A stretch of 64,000 bases of DNA. Source: an uncultured Porphyromonadaceae bacterium (GTDB taxonomy: Bacteria; Bacteroidota; Bacteroidia; Bacteroidales; Muribaculaceae). This document shows positions 12,648-22,641 of this stretch, one piece after another; the stretch's first letter is position 1; every line of letters starts with the position of its first letter. The stretch is taken from positions 19,415 through 83,414 of the forward strand of contig CANEHE010000007.1 of assembly GCA_947427285.1 (NCBI GenBank), in the 5' to 3' direction. The notes under the pieces are model-generated. The model saw only the letters and a list, made by a program, of their open reading frames with translations, ran no database searches and had not been told where the DNA came from. A program made the position numbers and the translations under genes.

Positions 12648-14054
12648 ATGGAAATAATCCGATTCAAAAATGTGCGTCAACTCTGTGACGACATCTGTCG
12701 CAATTCTCTTGACCCTTATGTGATTGTCCACCTTGACGACCGGGAGATAATACCCGACGAATTTTGCTTCCACCGTCTGATCGACACTGCTTCCGAAGTA
12801 GACGCGACACTGACATATTGTAATTATAGAGAAAAATTACCGGACGGCTCGCTTGTAAACCATCCCGTATGCGACTATCAATACGGGTCACTCCGCGATG
12901 ACTTTGATTTCGGGCCCGTCGTCCTTCTTAACGTGGCCGACGTATTATCGGCATCAGAAGACTTCACCGACGAATACAAAATGCTCGACGGAGGCTGGTA
13001 TGCATTGCGTCTCAGACTATCGTCGACCGGTATCTTCATGAGTATACCGGAATATCTGTATATCGCCGAAAGAACCGACAACAGAAAAAGCGGAGAGAAA
13101 CAACACGATTATGTCAATCCTTTCCAAAGGGAATATCAGATTCAGATGGAAAACACCCTGTCGGATCATCTTTATGAAATCAACGCTTTGGTGTCTGAAA
13201 ACAAGATTTCATGCGCCTCCGATTTCGATACTGATGAATTTCCTCGGGAAGCATCTGTCATAATACCGGTACGAAACCGTGTCAGAACCATCGGGGATGC
13301 TGTAAGCTCAGCCTTGTTGCAGAAATCTACTTTCGACTTCAATGTCATCGTAATTGATAATGGCTCTACCGACGGTACCCGCGAACTTCTACGCGGAATT
13401 TCTGATCCGAGACTGATAAGAATTGAATTGGACGGCAACGAGGGATTAGGCATCGGTGGATGCTGGAACCGCGGTATTCTTCATCCCGAATGCGGACGTT
13501 TTGCTATCCAGCTTGATTCCGACGATGTATATGCGGATGAAAATACTCTATGCAGAATGGTGGAGAAGTTCCGGGAGACAGGGGCCGCGATGGTTATAGG
13601 AAGTTATATAATCACTGATTTCAGCATGCGTCCCATCCCGCCGGGATTGATTGACCATAGAGAATGGACTGACGAGAACGGCGCAAACAATGCCCTGCGT
13701 ATCAACGGATTTGGCGCACCACGTGGATTTTTCACAAGTGTGGCACGCAAATTCCTGTTTCCCAACGTGAGTTATGGAGAGGATTATGCCATGGCATTGC
13801 GTGTGTCTCGCGACTATATAGTGGGACGTATATTCGAACCTCTCTACTTCTGCCGACGTTGGGAAGGGAATTCCGATGCATCACTTACAGTAGAACAAAC
13901 AAACGCCCACAATACATATAAAGACTTCATCCGCTCAATCGAATTATACGCACGAATAAGAGCCAATACGCCTGAAATGAGTGCCATCGATGGCACCATA
14001 GGTCCCAATGCCGATTCCATTTTCGATGACTCCGAATCATCCGGTCCATTCTAA
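12648..14054 (+). CDS. Glycosyltransferase family 2 protein with N-terminal partial GT-A-like extension
   Basis: ASVIIPVRNRVRTIGDAVSSALLQK, VIDNGSTDGTREL, AIQLDSDDVYADENTLCRMVE, GEDYAMALRVSRDY. Confidence 0.88.
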   Translation: MEIIRFKNVRQLCDDICRNSLDPYVIVHLDDREIIPDEFCFHRLIDTASEVDATLTYCNYREKLPDGSLVNHPVCDYQYGSLRDDFDFGPVVLLNVADVLSASEDFTDEYKMLDGGWYALRLRLSSTGIFMSIPEYLYIAERTDNRKSGEKQHDYVNPFQREYQIQMENTLSDHLYEINALVSENKISCASDFDTDEFPREASVIIPVRNRVRTIGDAVSSALLQKSTFDFNVIVIDNGSTDGTRELLRGISDPRLIRIELDGNEGLGIGGCWNRGILHPECGRFAIQLDSDDVYADENTLCRMVEKFRETGAAMVIGSYIITDFSMRPIPPGLIDHREWTDENGANNALRINGFGAPRGFFTSVARKFLFPNVSYGEDYAMALRVSRDYIVGRIFEPLYFCRRWEGNSDASLTVEQTNAHNTYKDFIRSIELYARIRANTPEMSAIDGTIGPNADSIFDDSESSGPF

Positions 14055-14079
14055 CCATCCCATTCTTCCTTCATATTCC

Positions 14080-15012
14080 ATGTTGACACTTGAAACCATA
14101 AACGACTTCTACGACCGACAATTCAGAGACTGGCCCGGTCTGCGTGAACATTACGACGCACTGTTGAAGACACAGAGACGTATAATACACATAGGAGACA
14201 TGAATATCGGTCTGCAGTTCAATCCAGGCCGGATAAAATCGACCGCCTCCAATGTGGATTCCTCCTCATTGGCAAGACGGCCCTGTTTCCTTTGCAAAGC
14301 GAACCGACCGACACAACAACAGCCCCTGCCTCTTATCGACGGCTGGGATTGTCTTATAAACCCATACCCTATATTTCCGGTCCATCTCACGATAGTAAGC
14401 AAAGCCCATGAACCACAGGAGGAGACTCCTCTTGACATGGTGGCGGCAGCGGATCAGGCTCCTTGTCTGGCGTTTTTCTACAATGGCGCACGAGCCGGTG
14501 CATCCGCACCGGACCACCTGCACTTTCAGGCTACCGTTAAAGAGGAATTCCCTATTATCCCTATCGTGGAACGATATCATCCGGCCAATAAATCCGGGCT
14601 AATATCATCAACAGAATTTCCCATAGATCTCCCTATAAATTTCTGGAGCATCGTGATTCTCCCCGATCCGGATGGAATGCAACTTCTCAGCATACTTCCG
14701 AAACTATATGGGTTCGACTCAAAGACTGGATCTCCCGATCCCGGCATGGTAAACGTGCTTGTCTGGATGGATTCCGAAAGGAAACTGCGTATCGTGGTAT
14801 TTCCACGGAAACGTCATAGACCGGAGATGTATTTTGCCAAAGATGAAAGACAGCGCATTGTCAGTCCCGGAGCAGTTGATATGGCCGGTCTGTTGATACT
14901 TCCGCGTCAGGAAGACTTCGAGCGTCTCACCGCAGAAGAGGTAATGTCCATATATGATGAATGCGGACTTACCGCTGAAGAACTCAACGATTATCTGCCG
15001 TTGTGCCGATGA
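14080..15012 (+). CDS. DUF4922-type protein; HIT/GalT-like nucleotidyltransferase or phosphorylase fold inferred
   Basis: RRPCFLC (Zn-knuckle-like), INPYPIFPVHLTIV, ASAPDHLHFQA (HxHxQ-type motif); ATG at 14080 chosen over 14008 to reduce overlap with the upstream gene. Confidence 0.72.
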   Translation: MLTLETINDFYDRQFRDWPGLREHYDALLKTQRRIIHIGDMNIGLQFNPGRIKSTASNVDSSSLARRPCFLCKANRPTQQQPLPLIDGWDCLINPYPIFPVHLTIVSKAHEPQEETPLDMVAAADQAPCLAFFYNGARAGASAPDHLHFQATVKEEFPIIPIVERYHPANKSGLISSTEFPIDLPINFWSIVILPDPDGMQLLSILPKLYGFDSKTGSPDPGMVNVLVWMDSERKLRIVVFPRKRHRPEMYFAKDERQRIVSPGAVDMAGLLILPRQEDFERLTAEEVMSIYDECGLTAEELNDYLPLCR

Positions 15013-16115
15013 AACTGCGCATAGGAATCCATACCTGCGGTTTTCCGCGCCTTTCCCGCCGGGGGGACAACATCATAGTGGAAAACGCCATGATGGGAAT
15101 AGGATTTCATTGGCAACGATCATATCCTCTGATTCTAAAAGGAGAACCGGAATTTCTATCCTCTCCGGAAAACGGCATAAGTCTTATATGTAACATCGAA
15201 ATAGAGGATTATCTCCGCAGTGTGGTGTCAAGCGAAATGAATCCGGATGCTCCTTTTGAATTTATAAAGGCACACGCCATCATAGCCCGATCGTGGGCAG
15301 TCAACGCATACCTGAAATCCCGCCTGCCACATCAAAAGGATTCCGAATCATCTATTTCCGGAGAAACCATCATAAGGATTTACGACAGAAGTGACCATAC
15401 GCTCTTTCATCTATGCAATGACGATCATTGCCAACGGTTTCAGGGAGAATCAGCCGTCACAGCCAAAGCTGAAAAGGCGGTCACTGACACAGCCGGACTT
15501 GTGCTGACCGACCGCAGTGGGAAAATAGCGGACTCACGATATTCCAAATGCTGCGGAGGGAAAACCGAAATCTTCTCCATTTGCTGGCAAAACAGGGACC
15601 TCGATTATCTTCAATCTATCGATGATCCCTGGTGCGACCTGTCGGCATTGCCAGACATGCATCGGCAAAAGATTCTGAAATCCGTGCTGAAAAACTACGA
15701 CAGGGAGACAACTCCCGATTTCTACAGATGGAAACGCTCTGTGCTACCCGAAATAATAAAGAACAGATTACATCTGGATTTCAATATTGACATCGGAGTC
15801 CCCGTCTTACTGACACCCGTCAAAAGAGGACCATCCGGGAGAATCTCGCTATTAAGGATAACAGGCACAGAAGGAGAAATAACCATTGGCAAGGAACTGG
15901 CAATAAGGCGTCTTCTTTCAGATGACTGTCTGCTCTCATCAGCTTTTGACATTGACAACGGCAAAGATAGATTCATTCTTGAAGGGAAAGGCTGGGGTCA
16001 TGGAGTAGGCCTATGTCAGATAGGAGCTGCAGCCATGGCATTCCACGGATATTCCGCCGCAGACATTCTCAACCACTATTACCCTCACACATCACTGACA
16101 CATATAAATGACTGA
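15009..16115 (+). CDS. SpoIID/LytB domain protein without evident signal peptide
   Basis: IEDYLRSVVSSEMNPDAPFEFIKAHAIIARSWA; GWGHGVGLCQIGAAAMAFHGYSAADILNHYYP; hydrophilic N-terminus. Confidence 0.92.
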   Translation: MKLRIGIHTCGFPRLSRRGDNIIVENAMMGIGFHWQRSYPLILKGEPEFLSSPENGISLICNIEIEDYLRSVVSSEMNPDAPFEFIKAHAIIARSWAVNAYLKSRLPHQKDSESSISGETIIRIYDRSDHTLFHLCNDDHCQRFQGESAVTAKAEKAVTDTAGLVLTDRSGKIADSRYSKCCGGKTEIFSICWQNRDLDYLQSIDDPWCDLSALPDMHRQKILKSVLKNYDRETTPDFYRWKRSVLPEIIKNRLHLDFNIDIGVPVLLTPVKRGPSGRISLLRITGTEGEITIGKELAIRRLLSDDCLLSSAFDIDNGKDRFILEGKGWGHGVGLCQIGAAAMAFHGYSAADILNHYYPHTSLTHIND

Positions 16116-17439
16116 AAAAACTATCTACCGGAAAATCCAATCACCCTGGCTCTGGATCCCGACATTATATATCTCCGAAGGACTTCCTTATTTCGCAGTA
16201 AACACTCTTACTGTGCTGATGTATGTCAACATGGGTATCTCGTTGACAGAAATGGCTTTTTTCACCAGCTGGCTTTATCTGCCTTGGGTCATCAAACCGT
16301 TCTGGAGTCCATTTGTCGATCTGTTCGCCACAAAACGGAAATGGATAATCACCATGCAGGCACTCCTCGCGGCCACAATGGCTGCGGTAGGTTTTTTGCT
16401 TCCCTCTTCGTTTTTCTTCTCCTCCACATTGGTGTGTTTCTGGCTGATGGCATTTTTTTCCGCAACTCACGATATCGCTGCAGACGGCTACTATATGCTT
16501 GAACTCTCCTCTCATAATCAAGCTGCATTCGTAGGAATAAGATCTACATTCTACCGTATCGCAAGCGTCATAGGACAGGGAGGACTTGTGATGCTTGCCG
16601 GACATCTTGAGAAAAGTCTGTCCGACGTAGCAACCGCCTGGTCAGTGGTCTTCATCGCATTGTCTGTATTTTTCCTTGCTGTGACGCTTTATCATCTGCG
16701 TTTCCTTCCTACCGCGCCGTCCGACAAACCACGCGAAGACATAAATGCAAGAAACATATTGTCCGATTTCGGGAATACTTTTGTCACATTCTTCCGCAAA
16801 CCACATATACTGTCCGCATTGAGCTTCATGCTTCTATATCGCCTTCCGGAAGCACTGTGCATCAAACTCGTACAACCGTTTCTTGTGGCATCAAGAACGG
16901 ATGGAGGGTTGGGGCTTTCCACCTCTCAGGTCGGGGTTGTCAACGGTACGGTAGGTGTGATCGCACTGTTGGGAGGAGGTATTCTCGGCGGCCTTGCCAT
17001 CGCACGCAATGGATTGAAAGCATGGCTCTGGCCTATGGCTCTGGCTCTTACTCTCCCCTGCATTCTGTATTGTTTTCTGGCAATGACACAGCCTGAGGAT
17101 TTTATATGGATATGCACGGCTGTCGGGATCGAACAATTCGGATATGGCTTCGGTTTCACCGCATTCATGCTTTATCTTATATATTTTTCCCGCGGAGAAT
17201 CAGCGACATCCCACTATGCGTTCTGCACCGCCTTCATGGCACTCGGCATGATGCTACCCGGAATGGCTGCCGGATGGATTCATGAGCAACTCAGCGCATT
17301 CTCTCTTTACCACACCGACATACCTCACGGATATATCAATTTCTTCTGGATGGTTATGATCTGCTGCATTGTGACATTTGCCGTGACCGCAAGTATGAGG
17401 ATAGATGCCTCTTTCGGACGCAAATCCACATCTGCATAA
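16108..17439 (+). CDS. MFS transporter, AmpG/MurT-like (muropeptide or amino-sugar permease inferred)
   Basis: 12-TM-type hydrophobic protein; ISEGLPYFAVNTLTVLMYVNMGIS; YGFGFTAFMLYLIYFSRGESATSHYAFCTAFMALGMMLPGMAAGW. Confidence 0.85.
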   Translation: MTEKTIYRKIQSPWLWIPTLYISEGLPYFAVNTLTVLMYVNMGISLTEMAFFTSWLYLPWVIKPFWSPFVDLFATKRKWIITMQALLAATMAAVGFLLPSSFFFSSTLVCFWLMAFFSATHDIAADGYYMLELSSHNQAAFVGIRSTFYRIASVIGQGGLVMLAGHLEKSLSDVATAWSVVFIALSVFFLAVTLYHLRFLPTAPSDKPREDINARNILSDFGNTFVTFFRKPHILSALSFMLLYRLPEALCIKLVQPFLVASRTDGGLGLSTSQVGVVNGTVGVIALLGGGILGGLAIARNGLKAWLWPMALALTLPCILYCFLAMTQPEDFIWICTAVGIEQFGYGFGFTAFMLYLIYFSRGESATSHYAFCTAFMALGMMLPGMAAGWIHEQLSAFSLYHTDIPHGYINFFWMVMICCIVTFAVTASMRIDASFGRKSTSA

Positions 17440-17901
17440 TCATTGTCTTCTGGCGGCACAGGAGGCACATATACCCGTGATCACAAAATTCGCTCCATGA
17501 CCCACATACCCTTCTGGCAGACTCACAGGAGGAATCTCAGAGTCAGGAAGGCATTCGGTCTTCCCACAGACCGTACAATGGAAATGGAGATGCAGATCGG
17601 AATGTCGGTGAAAGGAGACGTCCGGTTCATGCTCATGCGGAGCCGTGACAGCACAATTGTGACACAGTTCATACTTGACCGAACCACTTCCGTCATCAAT
17701 GGAGTGCAGCAGACCAGTTTCCATAAAAAGCGCAAGCGTACGTGATATGGATGAACGATCCACCGTGTGGAGCGCAGTTTCAATATCAAGCGCGGATACC
17801 GGATCTGACACCCGACCGAACAATTCCAATACAAGCACACGCACCGGAGTCGGACGGATGCCATGACATTCAAGTATCTCTTCTGACATTCGCATATTCA
17901 T
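17440..17901 (-). CDS. Fur-family metalloregulator
   Basis: HGIRPTPVRVLVLELF, DRSSISRTLALFMETGLLH, HFHCTVCGKTECL and CASCAARR Zn-site cysteines. Confidence 0.9.
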   Translation of the reverse strand: MNMRMSEEILECHGIRPTPVRVLVLELFGRVSDPVSALDIETALHTVDRSSISRTLALFMETGLLHSIDDGSGSVKYELCHNCAVTAPHEHEPDVSFHRHSDLHLHFHCTVCGKTECLPDSEIPPVSLPEGYVGHGANFVITGICASCAARRQ

Positions 17902-19883
17902 GATCTTTCCGTTTTACGGGGTTTCACTCTGACAAGACATATTATTGTCCATAAGATAGTGATGACCGTCACACCGGTATCAGCAAAAACAGCAGCCCAC
18001 AATGTGGCAATACCCAAAGCTCCGAGTATCATGACAGCTGCCTTGACTCCGAAAGCGAATACTATATTTTCCACCACTACCCTTCTCACTTTCTCTGAAA
18101 GCCTTATCGCATCGGGTATAACAGACAGATCATCTCCAGCCACCACCATATCGGCACTTTCCATAGCCATATCCGTGCCATGACCGCCTATCGCCACTCC
18201 GACATCTGCCGCAGTCAAAGCCGGAGCATCATTGACGCCATCCCCAACAAACGCAACTACATAACCATCCGACTGAAGTTCTCCGATTATCCGTTGTTTG
18301 TCGGAAGGAAGCAACTGTGATCGCCAACTATCAGCCCCTATCTGTCGGGCAATACCGCCCACAGCCTCCTCACGGTCTCCTGAAAGAATCCAGATATGTC
18401 TCACTCCTGATTTCCTCAAATTATCTACCGTGGCAACGGCCTCCGGTTTCACTGAATCCTCCAGAAATACAGATCCGGCATATTTCCCTCCTATTGCCAC
18501 ACAAACCTCAGTGTACGGTTCTTTATGTTCTGACATGGCCACCTTATTTTCTTCCATAAGTCTACGTGACCCGACCAGGATCTCCTCATTTCCGGCTAAA
18601 GAAGCATGCACTCCGTGAGGAACGGAAGTTATGTCTGTGACATCTGGCAGAACAAGCTGACGATGCTTGGCCTCCTCTACAATAGCCTGTGCCAGAGGAT
18701 GAGACGATTCTGAATCAACCGCAGCACACAACCCAAGTATCTGATCGGCATTGAAAGAGCCAGAACTTGAGATTCCTTTCACAGAAAATCTGCCGGTGGT
18801 AAGCGTTCCAGTCTTATCGAACACCATAGTGTCAACACGTCTCATCGAATCCAGATGGGCAGAGTCCTTAAACAACAATCCAAAACGGGAGGCAGATCCC
18901 ATTGAGGCGAAATAACTGAGAGGGATGCTGACAACCAGAGCACAAGGACAACTGCAAACGAGAAATACAAGAGCCCTTCTAAGCCATACCGTCGCCTCAA
19001 AAGGAGATGCTCCAGGGAAAAGGCTGACAATATACGGAACAAAAAATATCAGTAACGCCAGACACATCACCACAGGTGTGTACCATCGGGTGATCCTGCG
19101 TAACATGGACTCCGTATGTGATTTCTTTGAGGCCGCCTCCTCGATAAGACGCATCATCCGGCTCATTGAGCTGTCGGCAAATGCACGGACAGTCTTCAGC
19201 ATCGCTCCTCTATCTATCGGAATCATACCGGAAACGACCTCTTCTCCGGGAACATAAGTACGGGGCACTGACTCTCCTGTAATAGCCGAAGTATCAAAAT
19301 CTATCGGGCTACCTTGCAGTATTCCATCCACAGGAACTCTTTCCCCTGGTCTGACCATAAGTATTGTACCTGGCATCACACTCTGCGGATCGACAGCCTT
19401 CAACCTACCATCGTCTTCCACCACAAATGCCTTATCCGGGAGTCTCCCTATAAGTCTGCGGATCCGCTCACGCACATCATCAGACGCCGAATGCTCCATT
19501 TTCTCTCCGAAAGAATAGAACAACAAAACCGCAACACCCTCCGGAAATTCCTTTATATAGAAAGCACCCACAGCGGCAAGCACCATCAACGTGAACTCAT
19601 TGAGGAAATCTCCTTTCCTCCAGGTCTGTATGGTGTCAATCATTATCGGTATGGCAACGGGCAATACGGCAACCATATACCATACAAATTCTATCAGAGG
19701 AAATTCATTCTCTGTATCCGGAAAAATATGAAAATGCTTCAAAAGTGTTCCTATCACCAGCATAACACCGGATACTATCTCACGAATATATCTCCGCAAA
19801 ATGATCTTAAATCCACCCGATACACCTGATATGGACTCATGATTATGAGCCTCGTGATGACTACAATTACTACAATGCGACAT
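17898..19883 (-). CDS. Heavy-metal translocating P-type ATPase (Zn/Cd/Co type)
   Basis: CSCPCALV, DKTGTLTTGRF, AITGESVP, VGDGVNDAPALTAADVGVAIG; His/Cys-rich N-terminus. Confidence 0.95.
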   Translation of the reverse strand: MSHCSNCSHHEAHNHESISGVSGGFKIILRRYIREIVSGVMLVIGTLLKHFHIFPDTENEFPLIEFVWYMVAVLPVAIPIMIDTIQTWRKGDFLNEFTLMVLAAVGAFYIKEFPEGVAVLLFYSFGEKMEHSASDDVRERIRRLIGRLPDKAFVVEDDGRLKAVDPQSVMPGTILMVRPGERVPVDGILQGSPIDFDTSAITGESVPRTYVPGEEVVSGMIPIDRGAMLKTVRAFADSSMSRMMRLIEEAASKKSHTESMLRRITRWYTPVVMCLALLIFFVPYIVSLFPGASPFEATVWLRRALVFLVCSCPCALVVSIPLSYFASMGSASRFGLLFKDSAHLDSMRRVDTMVFDKTGTLTTGRFSVKGISSSGSFNADQILGLCAAVDSESSHPLAQAIVEEAKHRQLVLPDVTDITSVPHGVHASLAGNEEILVGSRRLMEENKVAMSEHKEPYTEVCVAIGGKYAGSVFLEDSVKPEAVATVDNLRKSGVRHIWILSGDREEAVGGIARQIGADSWRSQLLPSDKQRIIGELQSDGYVVAFVGDGVNDAPALTAADVGVAIGGHGTDMAMESADMVVAGDDLSVIPDAIRLSEKVRRVVVENIVFAFGVKAAVMILGALGIATLWAAVFADTGVTVITILWTIICLVRVKPRKTERS

Positions 19884-19929
19884 AAAATTACAAGAAGCTG
19901 TTATAAATTAAACAACATTTTTCATGACG

Positions 19930-19937
19930 CAAAATTA
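19930..19937 (-). promoter_or_regulatory. Bacteroidales -7 element (TAATTTTG) for the P-type ATPase/fur operon
   Basis: Reverse complement of CAAAATTA matches TAnnTTTG, 47 nt upstream of the ATPase start. Confidence 0.5.
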
Positions 19938-19970
19938 AACAAAAAAGCCTGCACATCATTTGCAGACTTT
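19938..19970 (-). terminator. Candidate terminator downstream of the COG0523 GTPase
   Basis: Minus strand AAAGTCTGCA-AATGATG-TGCAGGCTTT followed by TTTGTTTAA. Confidence 0.6.
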
Positions 19971-20028
19971 CGTTTACCGGATCTATCCATACAGACAGGT
20001 CTCATTCTCACATTTCAAAAACATCCTG

Positions 20029-21249
20029 TCATATCAGACAGCTGTCAAAATCCTTTTCTATAGAATCGCGGTCAAGGTGCTGCCCTATGATGACGAGTTT
20101 AATCATTCTGTCACCATATTCCGGATCCCAGTCACGCTCAAGCCCCGGTTCACGCTGCATAATATCATCAAGTTCCTCTTTTGGCGCAGTTGCAAACCAT
20201 AGACCGGCCCGTGTAAGTTTCTTTTGTGTCCCTGCCTGTTCGAAAAGATAGGACATATCCCGATCATGGCTGAAATATACAACCCCCTTCGTACGGATAA
20301 TATTACGTGGCCATTTACGTGCGACAAAACGGTCAAACTTTGTCAGGTCAAACGGCTGACGCCGATAATACACAAATGTCTGAATTCCGTATTCTTCGGC
20401 CTCTCCTTCATTATGATCACCATGACAATGTCCACAATGGCAATCCTCACCATGTTCATGATGATGTCTGTCATGTCCATCGTGAAGTAAAGAGAGCGCA
20501 TCATACTCATCCTTATGCTCAAGTTCACGCACCCATGCCGCAGATGTGGCGGTACGTTCGAAAGAGAACAGTCCTGTATTCAACAAATCATGCAACGGCA
20601 CATCGCAATAGTCACACTCCAGAATAGAGGCCTGAGGTTGTATTGCCTTCAGAATGGAACGTATATTCCCGGCTTCTTCCGGTGATACCTCCGAGATTTT
20701 GTTAAGAAGAATCAGATTGCAGAATTATATCTGTTCGATCACAAGACTTTCCAAATCATCTTCCTCTCGCGAAGCACCAGTCAGACGTCTCCCAGAGTCA
20801 AATTCATCTCGCAACCGCAAAGCGTCTACTACAGTACAGATACAATCAAGTTCAGGCACCGTACCATCGCTGTATTTCGCCTCCAGAGCGGGAATCGCAC
20901 TGATGGTCTGAGCTATCGGGGCCGGTTCACATATACCGCTGGCTTCTATGACTATATAATCGAAATCGCCACTTGATGCCAAGCCAGTCAATTGTTCTAT
21001 GAGATCCATCTTAAGAGTGCAGCAGATACAACCGTTCTGAAGAGCCACCAGATCCTGACTGTCATTGGTCTGACCTACTATTCCACCTTTTCTTACCAGC
21101 GACGCATCTATATTGACCTCACCGATATCATTGACAATCACAGCGAAACGGATTCCCTCCCCGTTGGAAAGGATCCGATTGAGCAGCGTCGTTTTTCCAC
21201 TGCCGAGATATCCGGTGAGCAGAAGAACCGGTATTTTTCTTTTTGCCAT
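20029..21249 (-). pseudogene. COG0523/CobW-family GTPase (zinc metallochaperone type) interrupted by an in-frame TAA at 20725-20727
   Basis: N-terminal ORF 20725-21249 (LLTGYLGSGKTTLLNRIL, NGCICCTL) and C-terminal ORF 20029-20601 (His-rich, CobW C-terminal domain) are in the same frame; the stop splits VIEQI*FCNLILLNK. Confidence 0.9.
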
Positions 21250-21263
21250 GCCTGTCTTTCAGA

Positions 21264-22616
21264 TTATCTCATTTTCCCACGCATCTGACGCATCTGTTTC
21301 ATCTGGGCCATCATTTTGCCCGGATTTTTCATATTGGTAGCGGCATGCATCATCTTTTTCGTCTGATCGAACTGTTTCAGCAAACGGTTAACATCTTGCA
21401 GCGATGTGCCCGACCCTTTCGCGATGCGCTGACGCCGACTGGCATCTATTTTTTCAGGATTATGCCGCTCAAACGGTGTCATCGACTGGATTATGGCCTC
21501 TATACCCTTGAAGGAATCGTTATCTATATCTATATCCTTGATGATCTTGCCAAGTCCCGGAATCATCGAAGCCAGATCCTTGATGTTGCCCATCTTCTTT
21601 ATCTGATGGATCTGCTTGAGAAAATCATCGAAATCAAATTTGTTTTTCCTAATTTTCTCATTAAGTTTCTCCGCCTCTTTCTGGTCATAGATCTCTTGAG
21701 CACGTCTGGCAAGCTCAACGATGTCGCCCATCCCGAGAATACGGTTGGCCATACCTTCGGGATTGAATTCCTGAAGATCCTCCATCTTTTCCCCGATGCC
21801 GACAAATTTGATCGGTTTATCCACCACAGTCCGTATGGAAAGAGCGGCACCTCCTCGGGTATCACCATCCAGTTTTGTGAGAATGACGCCATCGAAATCC
21901 AGACGATCATTGAACTCCTTCGCGGTATTGACAGCATCCTGACCGGTCATTGAATCGACCACAAATAACGTTTCCTGGGGATTGACCGCTTTCTTGATAC
22001 GCTCTATCTCATCCATCATCTGCTCATCGACAGCAAGACGACCCGCCGTATCGATTATAACCAGATCGAAATGATTCTCCTTGGCGTGACGGATACCGTT
22101 GACTGCAATTTCCACAGGATTCTTGTTGCCGTCTTCACTATAAACCGGCACATTAATCTGTGAGGCAAGCACCTTCAGCTGTTCGATGGCTGCGGGACGA
22201 TATACGTCGCCAGCCACCAGCAAAGGTCTTTTCCCTTTCTGGGACTTGAGCTTACGGGCAAGTTTGGCCGTAAAAGTAGTTTTTCCCGAACCTTGAAGAC
22301 CGGACATCAGGATTATAGTAGGATTTCCCGACAGATTGAGCGGGGCCTCCTTACCTCCCATGAAAGCAGCCAGTTCCTCATGGACAATCTGGATCATCTT
22401 CTCCTTCGGTTTGAGCGCATTGATGACGTTCTGACCGATGGCCTTTTGTTTCACATTGTCTGTGAACTGTTTAGCTACTTTATAATTGACGTCGGCATCA
22501 AGCAGAGCGCGACGCACATCCTTAAGAGTCTCGGCTATGTTGATTTCACTTATCCGGCCCTCACCCTTGAGTATCTTGAATGAGCGTTCAAGCCGCTCCG
22601 ATAGGTTCTGAAACAT
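21264..22616 (-). CDS. ffh: Signal recognition particle protein Ffh (SRP54)
   Basis: MSGLQGSGKTTFTAKLA, IIDTAGRLAVDEQMM, LTKLDGDTRGGAALS, M-domain GSGTSLQDVNRLLKQF. Confidence 0.98.
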   Translation of the reverse strand: MFQNLSERLERSFKILKGEGRISEINIAETLKDVRRALLDADVNYKVAKQFTDNVKQKAIGQNVINALKPKEKMIQIVHEELAAFMGGKEAPLNLSGNPTIILMSGLQGSGKTTFTAKLARKLKSQKGKRPLLVAGDVYRPAAIEQLKVLASQINVPVYSEDGNKNPVEIAVNGIRHAKENHFDLVIIDTAGRLAVDEQMMDEIERIKKAVNPQETLFVVDSMTGQDAVNTAKEFNDRLDFDGVILTKLDGDTRGGAALSIRTVVDKPIKFVGIGEKMEDLQEFNPEGMANRILGMGDIVELARRAQEIYDQKEAEKLNEKIRKNKFDFDDFLKQIHQIKKMGNIKDLASMIPGLGKIIKDIDIDNDSFKGIEAIIQSMTPFERHNPEKIDASRRQRIAKGSGTSLQDVNRLLKQFDQTKKMMHAATNMKNPGKMMAQMKQMRQMRGKMR

Positions 22617-22641
22617 TTTGTCTTGGGATTAAGTAGATTAA

